64,000 bases of DNA from Leptobrachium leishanense (GCA_009667805.1 CM019063.1:62519506-62583505); one strand, 5' to 3'. Shown: positions 44,630 to 56,014, counted from the stretch's first letter. Translations and numbers: made by a program. Notes: generated by a model not told the origin, from the sequence alone.

Positions 44630-45709
44630 TTAGGTGCATGTTCTGAAGACCAAATGTAAACGAAATTAGTTTGCAACAAACTAATTTCATTTGCTTTTGT
44701 CCTGTTCAGCTGCAGCTCGAGATAACTGGATATCAGGCATCTAATGGAGCCTTTGATCTCAATCTTGGGAGCGAAGGGGTTAAGGTGCTGAGCGGGCTGG
44801 ATTTCAAAGCAGAAAGTTCAGCCTTCATGTGTAGATCTACAGTTCCTAGACACGATTCCAGTTTGTTTTTCAGACTGATGTACCGTTTATGTGCTGCATG
44901 ATATCAAAGCTCGCCACCTGAAAAAAAACTAGAATTCTAAAGGTAGACAAACTAAAGACATCGACGGGCGAGAATCTTTAGAATTCTTAGATAGAGCCAA
45001 GAGGTTTCTCAAGGAAGCGAGAGATTCAAAAAGAAAGAAAGCTCGGTAATGTCTTCTAACCCTACTGCACAAATCCAGCCAAAACTGGACGACTAAACAA
45101 CACGTCCTTATAATGGTCTGGTTAGAGATCCGAGAAGAAACCAACGTTGGTACAAGGATACAAGCAAAGACACCGAATAATGGCCAAACCAAGACCGGGC
45201 AACTAGAATAGTAGAGAAATAAGAGAGATATGGTGAAGTCAGGACAGGGGATATCAGGCAATGCTTACAGACAACCTGGGCCAGTGCACAAAAGCAGACA
45301 ATAGACAATGCACACACTCAGGAAAACCGGACCATGACAAGACAACTACTAGAGTTAGGAAGGAGTCTCAAATTGGTCAGAGTGAGTATTTATTGGTTGA
45401 TGTCATTCTTGTGCCCAGAACATGCTGAATTGATGCAGGAGAAACAACGCAGCTCATGAGGTCTTGTGAAACTGATCCAATGATTGGGGGCTCGCTTCAG
45501 TACATAAAGGAGCAATAGCAGGATGTCACCTGGGAACAGGTACCGTCAAACCCACCTCTATAAATTTGGTGGTCAACTCAATGACCAAGGAATGGGTATT
45601 CTGTGCCCCTCACTTGTGATTTACCCAGGGCCACACCGGGGTAAGGGTAATCCAGCTTCAGCCAACAGCAACAAATCCAACTTGGCAATGACATCTGAGT
45701 TGCCTAGTT
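44630..45709. other. No gene seen
   Basis: Possible decayed LTR-type sequence around 45230-45350. Nothing conclusive. Confidence 0.4.
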
Positions 45710-45878
45710 CAGTGGTTCTCAACCCTGGTCCCCTTAACAGGTCAGGTTTGCAGATATCTGAAGCCCAGCACAGGTGATATGATTTGCTGCTCAGTGATTG
45801 CAGGATTCAGTCTGCATTTCACCATCCTAAAAACATGGCCTGTTAGGGGGACCTGAGGACCAGAGTTGGGAACCACCG
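45710..45878. mobile_element. hAT (Charlie-type end) MITE, copy 1
   Basis: CAGTGGTTCTCAACCCTGGT to GAGTTGGGAACCACCG. CAGTGGTTCTCAAC is a Charlie-like hAT terminus. Flanks GCCTAGTT and GCCAAGAT match at six of eight bases. Confidence 0.7.
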
Positions 45879-46001
45879 GCCAAGATGGATGTCTGCTCGA
45901 ACATAAGTGAACACACCTTTTTTAACAATACAGGTTGCAAAAAAAAGTACAGTGTTTGCATGGACCTCTCACACATTCATGTTGCTCCTGTTCATCTATA
46001 G

Positions 46002-46184
46002 CAGTGGTTCCCAACCCTGGTTCTCAGGCCCCCCTAACAGGCCAGGGGTTAAGGATCACGTTGGAGAAAAGCAGACTGAATCCTGCAATCACTGAGCAGC
46101 AAATCATATCACCTGTGCTGTGCTTCAGATATTCTGCAAACCTGGCCTTTCAGCGGGTCTTGAGGACAGGTTTGGTAAACACTG
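46002..46184. mobile_element. hAT (Charlie-type end) MITE, copy 2
   Basis: CAGTGGTTCCCAACCCTGGT to TTTGGTAAACACTG, flanked by exact ATCTATAG (45994-46001 and 46185-46192). Its interior matches copy 1 in inverted orientation (GCAATCACTGAGCAGCAAAT against the complement). Confidence 0.88.
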
Positions 46185-46269
46185 ATCTATAGGAATGAAA
46201 CAAACTTAATGTAAATTTACTTAATATTCTTAATCATGGGTGTATATTTATGACAGCAGTGACCTCAAT

Positions 46270-46320
46270 ATCTATTCCCATATATATATATATATATATA
46301 ATATATATATATATATATCA
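46270..46320. repeat. (TA)n microsatellite
   Basis: Two uninterrupted TA runs separated by AA. A similar tract lies at 46652-46672. Confidence 0.9.
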
Positions 46321-46402
46321 AAATACTGAAGCCTACATATATCCACGTGTGTTTTGTGCCCTGGTGCAAAAATCCTGATAAATTGATATAAATATATATA
46401 AT

Positions 46403-46629
46403 AGAAGGATGCACTCAGGGTCTTCCGATAGAGTAAAATCCAAAAAAGTTTATCTAGTCTACATTTTAAAAATCCTGTACGCATAGACCGACGTTCCGGC
46501 TCGCTCCGAGCATTTCTCAAGGTTCGGAGGGAGCTGGAACGTCGGTCTACGCGTACAGGATTTTTTAATTGAAGACTTAACAAACTTTTTTGATTTTAAT
46601 TTATTGGAAGACCCTGAGTGCATCCTTCA
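46403..46629. repeat. Head-to-head inverted pair of Penelope-like ends
   Basis: The left half (minus) reads CTTGAGAAATGCTCGGAGCG then AGCCGGAACGTCGGTC. The right half (plus) reads GAGCTGGAACGTCGGTCTAC. Both continue to AATCCTGT... and GAAGGATGCACTCAGGGTCT/complement at the outer edges, so the pair is a 225-bp palindrome. Confidence 0.7.
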
Positions 46630-46674
46630 ATGTATAAAGTATGTATAAAGTATGATATATATATATATATATAA

Positions 46675-47506
46675 AAAATCTATATATTCCTAATCACAAA
46701 CCTTACTCAAATATAATAAAAGTAATGCAACAATAAAAATGTGTTAATAGTCTGTGAATAATTCAGATCGGTCTGATACTTCAAAATACATGTTATTATT
46801 ATTTTTGGATGGGCCCAGTGAAGGTAACCTGCCCTTGAAATGCCCAGCAGACATGCGTCTGCACATTTCCAGTACCTCAGACATATTAGCATTTTTGAAA
46901 TTCATGACAAATTGCCAAGGCTTTGAGGTTTAGTGCCGTTTTAAGTTTAGTAGCAGTCCTTGATATTTCACCCAGTTATCTGTCTCTCTCCTAGTCTTTG
47001 CTTTCGCTGAGGTTTTCTGTCCGGACAATGTGAACCAAATGGAATAAATAAAAAATAAAAAAAAGACAAAATTCATATGAAATAGGGTTTGGTCTATTAA
47101 CACCAGTTAATGATAAACATTGGTTACTGGTGCAGGACTCCTTAATGGATTCATTCTGTGGATCATCTTCATTCAACACGTACTAATAAAGGACATATGT
47201 CGTATGTTTGAATGTTAATGAGATTGCGGGCTGGAGGGTTATTATGATCATTAAGATTCTCCATATGTCAGCCTCAGCTTTACGTGTTGCATATGGATCA
47301 CTCTAAAGTCTGCGGTTCCCGGCAGAACTCTTCAAGCAGTTAATTAGCTTTGCAAACACTGTTAATTAGGGTCATCATTATAATTCCCATTATTTATATA
47401 CGGAAAAAAATCTGTTTCACAGTGCAGCAGAATAAGACCGCAAAATACACCGGTAACATGCATAAGTATGTATATATACTGTATATATTAGTGGAGAGAG
47501 GTCTGT
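46675..47506. other. No gene seen
   Basis: AT-rich non-coding sequence. Confidence 0.5.
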
Positions 47507-47630
47507 TCAAGTGAGCTTGCAAAAAATAGTAAATAACGGGGGAGATCTACAATAAATAAACACAAATACACATAATACTGCAGTAAAACAGGCAATCAAT
47601 TGTATAGCCCCTAGGACCTCACTCAGAGTA
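47507..47630 (-). repeat. Inverted flank, left arm
   Basis: The complement reads GAGTGAGGTCCTAGGGGCTA, GATTGCCTG, TATTATGTGTATTTGTGTTT and GTAGATCTCCCCC. The same blocks occur forward at 50797-50930. Confidence 0.8.
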
Positions 47631-47631
47631 T

Positions 47632-48151
47632 GTCCTGCCTGAGCCCCGCGGTAAGAAAGCAGATTGTACAACAAACGCTTATGCCGGCTATTGAATACGG
47701 AGATGTAGTGTATGCAGCTACCCCGCAAACGCACCTTCATAAACTTACTACATTGTATAACTCATTCTGCCGCTTTGTGCTACAATGTAACTACATGACC
47801 CACCATTCTGACATGCTAAAAGAGCTAAACTGTCTGTCGCTGGAATCTAGACGCACTCTTCACCTTTCCAACCTGGTGTTTAAGAGCATTTCTGGGAAGC
47901 TGCCACCTTGCCTGAATAGGCTGTTTCCCCCAGCAGTTCCCTCATCCTATAACCTCTGATCCAGGACCAGCACCTTACTTGCAATACCACAATACAAAAA
48001 GAAAGTGTCTCGATCCTCATTTTCCTACAGAGCACCGCAATTATGGAATAACCTCCCAGACGCCATCAAATCTTCCCCCAGACTAAAGTCCCTTAAGAGA
48101 TCTCTATTAACATACCTCAATACGGAATGCACCTGTAAACATGTAACATAA
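47632..48151 (+). pseudogene. LINE B reverse transcriptase C-terminus with one stop
   Basis: Reads SCLSPAVRKQIVQQTLMPAI, EYGDVVYAATPQTHLHKL, FCRFVLQCNYMTHHSDML, SSYNL, then TGA at 47957-47959 where the reference copy has an Arg codon (CGA-type, explained by CpG decay). It continues SRTSTLLAIPQYKKKVSRSS, FSYRAPQLWNNLPDAIK and TYLNTECTCKHVT to TAA 48149-48151. It is 5-prime truncated like the other copies and lacks catalytic motifs. Its last codons (CTCKHVT-stop) lie inside the first 39-bp unit, so the array began as a duplication across the stop codon. Confidence 0.85.
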
Positions 48152-48178
48152 TGACTATATACAGAATGCACCTGTAAA

Positions 48179-49766
48179 TAGACATGTGCATTCGTTTTAG
48201 TACTAAAACGATTTAGTCCGAATTTTGGGATAATTTAGTTTTCGTATGACTCAAGAGATACGAAACTGCTCAGTACAAAAAACGAAAGAAACTAAAATAA
48301 AATGCACTACATTTTAGTTTCAGTCCTTTTTGTGATATTACATTGATGAGTGAAGGAGACCAGCAATGAAGAGTGCAACATCGCAAAGCTACAGAAAAGG
48401 TTTGTATGCGTAATCCTTCCCGACCCCTACCCGAAAATCTGACAGTCATAGAGCTCCAGAATACTCACTCGCAGCACAGACAGCTAGCACATGAGAGGAA
48501 ACCTTTACTTAACCCTTGCATGTCTATGAGGCAGACAAGATGATAAAATCAGCTGGAGAAGGAAAACATTCAAATAAATCACACTGAAAGCTAATGACAG
48601 AGGAGGGCTGGATAGCAAAAAACCCTTTATAACAAGATGCGCTGGGAGAAGAGAGGGACTTTATAAAACGTGTGTTATCTCCCCTCCCGCACTGCATAAT
48701 ACGGGCTTAGGTCTGATACATTTTATATTATCCAGGACCACTATCCCCCTTTCCTCATCTATAATACGCGTTTTATATAAAGTCCCTCTCCTCTCCCAGT
48801 GCTGCTTGTTATAAAGTTTTTTTTTTTACGTCTGATACATTTACTATCCAGCTCTCAGTTACTCTGTCATTATAAGCCTTCAGTGTGATTTATTTGAATG
48901 TTTTCCCTGGATTTAAAGTGCTTTATTTTATTTTAAACATAAATTTGCACCCGTCATCTCTTCTCTGAGCTTTCAGACCGATTTACGTTAATATTTTCCC
49001 TCTCCCCTGCTTTATATTCCTGTCTAAGTAAAAGTTCTCTCTCCTGTGCTGGATAAGCATTGCATTCCGAAGTTCTGCACCCTCCACATACCAATGCAGT
49101 AGGATGTTCTATACAGAGAGGGACATTAATTAATGCAGGAGGATGTTCTATACATTATACAGAGAGGAGTATTAATGCAGGAGGATGTTATATACATTAT
49201 ACAGAGAAAGGTATAAATTGAGGAGGATGTTCTATGCAGAGAGGGACATTAATTCAGGAGGATGTTCTATACATTATACAGAGAGTAACCTTTTTTTTTT
49301 ATTTTTTTTTAGCCCTTTAAATCCAGTGGCTGTGAGAGCTAAGATCGGCTGTTTGTTATATTATCTCTCAATACAATGTATCAGGCTCAGCTGTTACAGT
49401 AACTGACTGTAACAGCGCTCAGAGTTTCAGTAAAACAAGGAAATAATATTGTTCTAACCTCTTATATATATAAAAATATTATTTACTAGTTTTACTGAAA
49501 CTCTGAGCGCTGTGATGAGCAGCAGTCAGTTACTGTAACAGCTTTGCCTGACACATTGTGCTGAGAGTGAGAGATACTGTAACAAGCAGCGATCTCAGCC
49601 CTCTGAGGAGCCACTACAATAGTAATTGTATTTTTCGGTTTTCGGATGAATGAAATTAGTTTTCATACTAAAGAACTGAAAACGAATTTCTCTAGCAACT
49701 AAATAAATTGCATTTTAAGACTAATGCATTAGTTCAAAACGAAATTTTGTGCTGTGCACATGTCTA
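48179..49766. mobile_element. hAT element inserted in the LINE B array
   Basis: TAGACATGTGCATTCG at the left and TGTGCACATGTCTA at the right, flanked by exact CCTGTAAA (48171-48178 and 49767-49774), a piece of the 39-bp unit. 1588 bp, no transposase. It holds a 40-bp minisatellite (GGAGGATGTTCTATACATTA, about five copies, 49098-49290) and an inverted repeat (about 49394-49436 with 49487-49543; GTTTTACTGAAACTCTGAGC and complement). Confidence 0.92.
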
Positions 49767-50462
49767 CCTGTAAACATGTAACAGTGACTATATACAGAAT
49801 GCACATGTAAACATGTAACATAGTGACTATATACAGAATGCACCTGTAAACATGTAACATAGTGACTATATACAGAATGCACCTGTAAACATGTAACACA
49901 GTGACTATATACAGAATGCACCTGTAAACATGTAACATAATGACTATATACAGAATGCACCTGTAAACATGTAACATAGTGACTATATACAGAATGCGCC
50001 TGTAAACATGTAACATAGTGACTATATACATAATGCATCTGTAAACATGTAACATAGTGACTATATACAGAATGCACCTGTAAACATGTAACATAGTGAC
50101 TATATACAGAATGCACCTGTAAACATGTAACATAGTGACTATATACAGAATGCGCCTGTAAACATGTAACATAGTGACTATATACAGAATGCACCTGTAA
50201 ACATGTAACATAGTGACTATATTCAGAATGCACCTGTAAACATGTAACATAGTGACTATATACAGAATGCGCCTGTAAACATGTAACATAGTGACTATAT
50301 ACAGAATGCACCTGTAAACATGTAACACAGTGACTATATACAGAATGCACCTGTAAACATGTAACATAGTGACTATATTCAGAATGCACCTGTAAACATG
50401 TAACATAGTGACTACATACAGAATGCACCTGTAAACATGTAACATAGTGACTATATTACCTA
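49767..50462 (+). repeat. 39-bp tandem array, about 18 copies
   Basis: CCTGTAAACATGTAACATAG plus TGACTATATACAGAATGCA repeats with few variants (CACAG, ATTCAG, GCGCC). The unit length is a multiple of three, so long minus-strand frames (HVYRCILYIVTML-like) stay open by construction and are not genes. Confidence 0.97.
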
Positions 50463-50796
50463 CATATTTATTTTCTGTTAATCTGTATATTTGTGTTTTG
50501 TTTTTAATACCTTGCTTCTTATTACTTTGTATTTCTGTAACGACTGTAACAATTCAATGTTCTTGAACCCAGGACGTACTTGAAAACGAGAGAAATCTCA
50601 ATGTATCCTTCCTGCTGAAATACTTTATAAATAAATAAATAAATGGTAATATATCAGGCACATCATGTTACCACTCAAATGCTTCCCAGGCAGTCCTTCT
50701 GATCGCACCCGCTGGATACAGGAACCACAAGATAGACTCCGCCAGATACAAGCAAACTAATAATTTATTGGTAACACAATGAAAATATTCCAACTC

Positions 50797-50930
50797 CGTG
50801 TGAGTGAGGTCCTGGGGGGGGGGCTATACAGTCGATTGCCTGCTGTACTGCACTATTATGTGTATTTGTGTTTATTTATTGTAGATCTCCCCCATTATTT
50901 ACTATTTTTGTTATTTGGTTGACGTCAGAG
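50797..50930 (+). repeat. Inverted flank, right arm
   Basis: GTGTGAGTGAGGTCCTGGGG, GATTGCCTG, GTGTATTTGTGTTTATTTAT and GTAGATCTCCCCCATTATTT mirror 47507-47630. The interval 50931-51273 shows no gene. Confidence 0.8.
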
Positions 50931-51392
50931 GGGACGCCGGGGGAGAGATCAGGTACTATTATATGCTTTATAGCAGTTCACCGCAAATTGTTGTTTTTAC
51001 AAGTGAGCTTGCAGTCTGCTATTCCCAGGCAAATCCTATACATGAACATACCCACAGACAAGTATGGAGCTCCATGTTGAGGCTTAATATTACATTAATT
51101 GAATTAAAAAAAATGACTAAGTGAAAAATACTCTTTATATCTTTTTCTTAAAGGGCCAGTACCACCAAAAAAATGAAATGTCCTTATTGTGTTTATTTGA
51201 TGTTGCTGATATCTTATATCTGCTTTGTTTTTCTCTTGTATGTTTAGTTAAGAAAATATTTTCCTGTATATGTGTCACTGGTAGGGATGGGCTGCCGGTT
51301 CAATTCGAACATGAGATCGAATCGAACATCGGCCTTTCGAAAGTTCAGCAAACTTCGAATTTTTTGCAATGTTCGCGAAAATTTCGACCGTT

Positions 51393-51939
51393 AGTGAAAC
51401 GCTGTTTGCAAAAAACTACTGAACGAAAATGTCTGTAAATTACACATAACATCCAATGAATGAATGCTAATAAAAAGGTCTGTTGTTACAGAAAAATGAA
51501 AAAACTATTAAAAAAAAAACGGAAAAAAGCTTTTGCTAAATTTTTTCCAAAAAATGCCTAAAAGATCCTAAAAAATCTATAAATAAAGAGACTTTTTACA
51601 GCAGAATATAATAATAAACGGTTTATTAGATATTGAGTTAAAACGGGAATATTTTTAACTTTGAAGCCTATGGGATTCGCCTGAATAAACCTGTCGAATG
51701 AAAACACCGAACAGCAGGGCATTTCGGCAACTTTTCTCTGCTGGTTTGTGTTCTCTGAATAGCCGAAGCATTGCTTCTCTATGGGGATTTCACTGCCCTC
51801 GAACAGGCACCGTATGTGCAGGCAATTCGCCAACTGCCTGCTCTCTGAATAGCCGAATGGCCAGGAAAGGTAACGGTACGCTGAATTTCACTGTTCGGTT
51901 ACCTTTCGGCCACAATTCGGATCTCTTTGAATAACCCTG
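51393..51939 (+). mobile_element. CAGGG-family core and right arm
   Basis: AT-rich core (AAACGCTGTTTGC, GAACGAAAATGTCTGTAAAT), then the right arm (CCCTCGAACAGGCACCGTAT) and TCTTTGAATAACCCTG. The left arm is replaced by hAT sequence. Confidence 0.8.
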
Positions 51940-52297
51940 TTAGATTCTCGGTGTCGTGCACCACTGGCTAAGACACAATTTTTCTGCACTTGAATGTGAC
52001 AGGTGCATATCATTTCAATATTTGACCACAGTGTCCACCCCTGCACTCTCCCACAATACCTCAGAGGGGTTACGGTATGAAGGCACTAGCTGGCACCAAA
52101 GGCCCAATATTTGGGTGCACTGACTCGTGTACCGGATGCATACAGGGCAGCCATCAGAAATGATGGGGCCCCTTACTGAACCTCACGATGGGGCCCCCCA
52201 TAAACTTCCTCAACCCGGAAAAGCTTTTCGCCCCTTCCAAAACAAAAAAAGGACATAACACAGTTCCACAGCAATGTGTGGTGTGTATGAGCGTATC

Positions 52298-52865
52298 TGT
52301 CACGTCTGGGGCTCAGAGGGGGCCCCAGCACCCGGCGGCGCCATCGACAAGCCGGGTGCCAGGAGTTGTGCCGGCTTCCGGAGCTTGTACCCTGGTCAGG
52401 AGGTGGGGCGCGGCATGATGACACGCGCCCGCTGGGTTTAAATACACACAGCGCGATCCGGCTCATCGCTCTGTCGTGGAGTTTACTTCCCTCAGTGCTG
52501 AGTGTCTCCTGGCGATTCACTACTTGGTTGATTTTTCAGTCTCCGTGGTTACCTGGCTTATATGAGAACCAACCCCCGTGTACCAGTCCTTGGCTATTCC
52601 TTGACCACTCTAACTCTGATCGATTTTTGGCTTATACTGTATGATAGTTGCCCCTTGTGTACCGTTTTGGCTATCCCTGATCCCTCTAACACTGATCTAT
52701 TTGGGCTTGTGTTAGAATGCGTCCTTGTATACCGTCTGACCTATTTCAGGTATACCCTGTCCTGTGTGTTGGTCAAACATTTCCCACTCGTTGTTGGTCA
52801 AACATTTCCCACTTGTTGTTGGTCAAACATTTTCCACTCGTTGGTGATAAAACATTTCCCATGGC
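52298..52865 (+). other. LTR-like segment and 26-bp tandem
   Basis: TGTCACGTCTGGGG at 52299 and GGGTTTAAATACAC (TATA-like) near 52434 resemble a gypsy LTR, but no right LTR end or duplication was found. GTTGGTCAAACATTTCCCAC repeats about 3.5 times at 52770-52862. Confidence 0.4.
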
Positions 52866-52876
52866 TTTAAATCGCG

Positions 52877-52957
52877 TTTAAACATGATCAAAAGTGGTAC
52901 AAATGAGCTCAGTGCACAGCGGTGAAATGGCTGAGCACTCAGCGGTGAAAGAGTTAA
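52877..52957 (-). mobile_element. Fragment of the 39110 TTAA MITE
   Basis: Minus strand: TTAACTCTTTCACCGCTGAG, AGCTCATTTGTACC, ATGTTTAAACGCGATTTAA, matching the first 80 bases of 39110-40029. Confidence 0.75.
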
Positions 52958-53188
52958 AAACTTTTTTAAAACTTTTTTTCATTGTTTCCTGTCCCTAGGG
53001 CAGTACCTGGACCCCCATACACCTTTACTGGCCAATATCTTGCATATATGCCCTCTTGGAGGGCACTTTCATTTTCGGAAGTTCGACCCCCATTGACTCG
53101 CATTACGTTCGAATTCGAACTTATCGGCTGTTCGGGTGTTAGAGATCGAATCGAACACGGGGGTGTTTGGCCCATCCCTAGTCACTGG

Positions 53189-53475
53189 GTGCATCCATTG
53201 TGTGATATTTTGTGTTGTAAACTGTCCCCCCCCCACACAGTATCTTTCCATCACTTGCTCCTCACTGTGTGGCTTTAGCCATAGAATGGAGTGAATAGGT
53301 CGATCACCAATTCAAATCATTGTATTTTGTGGGAGCGTGGGAGCACAGAGCTCGCGGCACAGGAGCACAAGCCTCCATGGAGTCCTATGGACTGCAGGAA
53401 CTGATACTCATGGTGGCGCGGAAGCGCTACTGCTGGTATCAGGGGGTCAGTGCTGCGATCCGGGGCGAGGTGCTT
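53189..53475. other. No gene seen
   Basis: Short non-coding spacer between the hAT composite and the next CAGGG copy. Confidence 0.45.
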
Positions 53476-54188
53476 GAAGCAATGCTTCATCTATTCAGAG
53501 AACACAAAACAGCAGGGAAAAGTTGCCGAAATGCCCTGCTGTTCTGTGGTTTCATTCGTCAGGTTTATTCAGGCGAATCCAATAGGCTTCAATGTTAAAA
53601 ATATTCTGGTTTTAATTCAATATCTAATAAACCGTTGATTATAATATTCTGCAGTAAAGAGTCTCTTTATTTATAGATTTTTTAGGATCTTTTAGGTATT
53701 TTTTGGACTTTGTGTTGCAACATTTTTTTCTTAAATCACTTTTAATTTTTTCTGTAACAGACCTTTTTATTTTCATTCATTGGATCTTATGTGTAAATTT
53801 CACACATTTTCGTTCAGTAGTTTTTTTTGCAAACAGCGTTTCAAATTTCAAACTTTCAAGCGTATTTTTTTTTTCCACCTCGTACGTCTGCGTGACGGCT
53901 TTTTCCGGCTGCTGCTCTGCGCTGTGATCAGTGGCTAGTCGGGTTTCTCCGGCGTGTTCGGCGTGGTTAATCCAACTGTTTCTGCCGGTTTCGGTGAGTG
54001 TTCGGTGGGTTTGTGGTGAGTGTTCTGCGGGTTTGCGGCGAGTATTCCCTGCACTACGGGGGGCCCTGCGGTGCTTGCCGAATACACCGCAGGGTCGGCG
54101 AACTAGGATCGCCAATTTGCCCCGAAGTGCGGGGAACGAAAAGTCACCGAACGCGTGGTGACTTTTCGAATCTCTTTGAATAACCCTG
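53476..54188 (-). mobile_element. CAGGG-family element, 5-prime-truncated inverted copy
   Basis: GAAGCAATGCTTCATCTATT, inverted AT-rich core, then GTGACTTTTCGAATCTCTTT and GAATAACCCTG. Confidence 0.8.
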
Positions 54189-54835
54189 ATAGTAATCATT
54201 TCAAAATGCATATCCAAAGGAATTAAATTGAAGCCTGGGTCAGATATTGGGGGATGAAGCAAAATATTCAGTCATTGTCTAAGGCATGACTTTACTCAAG
54301 TCATTAACTCCCTGCGACTCGCTTAATCAGAATAAGAATGGGAGTTTCTGTAATCAGCCACTCTACATGTAATGCAGATTGTGAAGGCAAGGTTCTATCA
54401 CGTGCCATGTCTGCATGTTGTCATCTGTGAACGATTTCCACCAAACAGACAGAGGATGCTGTTACAAAAATCCTTTATAGCTCAAAAACAAAGAGGAAAG
54501 ATCATACATGAAACAGATCATTGTATGGAGAAACCAACCACTGACTAACCATGGCAGGTATTCAAAATAAAGTGATTATATGGTCCACAGTAGAAGCATA
54601 CGACTGATACGACCTGCCAAAAGTTATTTCCTGCAAGGAAACCTGATAAATGCACTTCAAACTCCAATTAGTCTTAAATTTTGGGGGTAATTTTCTACTA
54701 TAACAAGGTTGGCCAACTGTGGTCCTTGAAAATTTCAGTATGATGTTATTTAGTTTTGGAAGCATTAGGTTCGTAGCAATTTGGTTAAGACATGGACTTG
54801 TACTCTCTTGTATTCTTGGTGACTGCAATTGTGAT
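54189..54835. other. No gene seen
   Basis: AT-rich non-coding sequence before the pyrimidine tract. Confidence 0.5.
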
Positions 54836-55620
54836 TCAGTCTTTCTTTCTTGCTTGTCCACTTTCTTTGTCTCTCTCTCCCTCACTCTCTTCCTCTTTTC
54901 TTTTTCTCGCTCTCTCCTCCTCTTTCTCTCTCCTCCTCTTTCTCATGCTCTCTCCGTCTTTCTTTCTCTCTCCCTCCTTGGTCTCTCTCTCATCACCTCA
55001 TCTTTCTATCGATCTACTCCCTTTTCTCTTGCGCTCTTTGTCGTTCTCTCTTTTGACTCCCTCTTTCTTTCTCTCTCCTCCTCTCTCACACTCTCTTCCT
55101 CTTTTTTCACTCATTCTCTTATTTTTTTTCTCTCTCGCTCGCAACTTCTTTCTCACACTCCATTCCTCTTTTGATCTCCTGATCTCTTCCTCTCTCTTTC
55201 TCTCTCCCTCCTTGTTCTCTCTCTCACTGTTTCATCTTTTTTTTCTCTCCTCCCCTTTCTTATACTCTGTTTGTCTTTCTTTGACTCTCGTCTTCTCCCT
55301 TTCTCTCCATCTCTGTCACTTTCTCATGCTCTCTTCAACTTTCTCTCTCACTCTTTCCTCTTTCTCGCACCCTCTCCTCTTTCTCGCACCCTCTTCCTCG
55401 TTCTTTCTCTCTCTCAACCATTACCTCTCACATTCTCTTGCTCGTCCTCTTCATCTTTCTTTCGCTCTCCTCTTCCTCTCTTTGTCTTTCATTCTCTCTC
55501 CTCCTCTTTCTCTTTCATTCACTTTATCCTCCTCTTTCATTCACTTTATCCCCCTCTTTCTCACACTCTTCCTCTATCTCTCTCGCTCTCTTTTACTTTC
55601 TTTCTCCGCTGTCATTTTCT
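54836..55620. repeat. Polypyrimidine tract (TCTCTC/CTTT), about 780 bp
   Basis: The plus strand is overwhelmingly C and T with scattered purines, in irregular (TC)n, TTTC and CTCCT runs. The 309-codon Ser/Leu/Phe frame across it is a composition artefact. Confidence 0.95.
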
Positions 55621-55699
55621 CCTTACACCAATTTGTTTATAATGTGAGTGATTCACAAACAAATACATTGCAGCAGATCATTGCCCCTCTATGTTTCTA

Positions 55700-56014
55700 T
55701 AGAGGAAGGGAGTATATTTAAAAGGAAACAAAGTAGCAAAACAAGAGGACATAGTCTTAGATTAGAGGGGCAAAGGTTTAAAAGTAACATCAGGAAGCAT
55801 TATTTTACTGAGAGGGTGGTGTATACATGGAACAGCCTTCCAGTTGAAGTGGTAGAGGCCAAAACAGTGATTGAATTTAAGCAGGCATGGGATAGGCATA
55901 AGGCTATCCTAAACAAAAGATAAATCCAGGTAAAGTATCCATGTAATTGGGCAGACTAGATGGGCCGAAAGGTTCTTATCTGCCGACATTTTTCTATGTT
56001 TCTATGTTTCTATC
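55700..56014 (+). mobile_element. CR1-like LINE 3-prime end
   Basis: C-terminal coding remnant followed by a 3-prime UTR with AGATGGGCCGAAAGGTTCTT and the terminal repeat TTTCTATGTTTCTATGTTTC. Distinct from LINE A and LINE B. Confidence 0.82.
55712..55923 (+). pseudogene. CR1-like reverse transcriptase C-terminal end
   Basis: Frame ending at TAA 55921-55923 reads TRGHSLRLEGQRFKSNIRKH, YFTERVVYTWNSLPVEVVEA, KTVIEFKQAWDRH. TRGHxxxL...FFxxRVVxxWNxLPxEVVEAxTVxxFK is the usual C-terminus of CR1/Jockey-type LINEs. Only the last 70 or so codons are present; the catalytic region is absent and the upstream junction is the polypyrimidine tract. A Met at 55648 lies in flanking sequence and is not a start. 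Confidence 0.8.

Larger units (their letters stand above)
47632..50643 (+). mobile_element. LINE B copy with 39-bp array and nested hAT
   Basis: Coding remnant 47632-48151; the 39-bp unit, once before and about 18 times after a hAT insertion; then the normal LINE B 3-prime end (TACATATTTATTTTCTGTTA to GAGAGAAATCTCAATGTATC and TATAAATAAATAAATAAA). Confidence 0.9.
51282..53180. mobile_element. Composite hAT element with exact 8-bp target duplication
   Basis: TAGGGATGGGC and GCCCATCCCTA termini, flanked by GTCACTGG (51274-51281 and 53181-53188). TTCGAAC-rich subterminal blocks lie at both ends. Inside are a CAGGG-family part (51393-51939), LTR-like sequence (52298-52760) and a TTAA MITE fragment (52877-52957). 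1899 bp, no transposase. Confidence 0.92.

Noticed and set aside
49721..50445. Two overlapping 235-238 codon minus-strand frames
   Set aside because: They translate the 39-bp array; the unit length being a multiple of three keeps frames open by construction.
54792..55721. 309-codon Ser/Leu/Phe-rich frame resembling a membrane protein
   Set aside because: It is the polypyrimidine tract; C/T-only codons give Ser, Leu, Phe and Pro and few stops.
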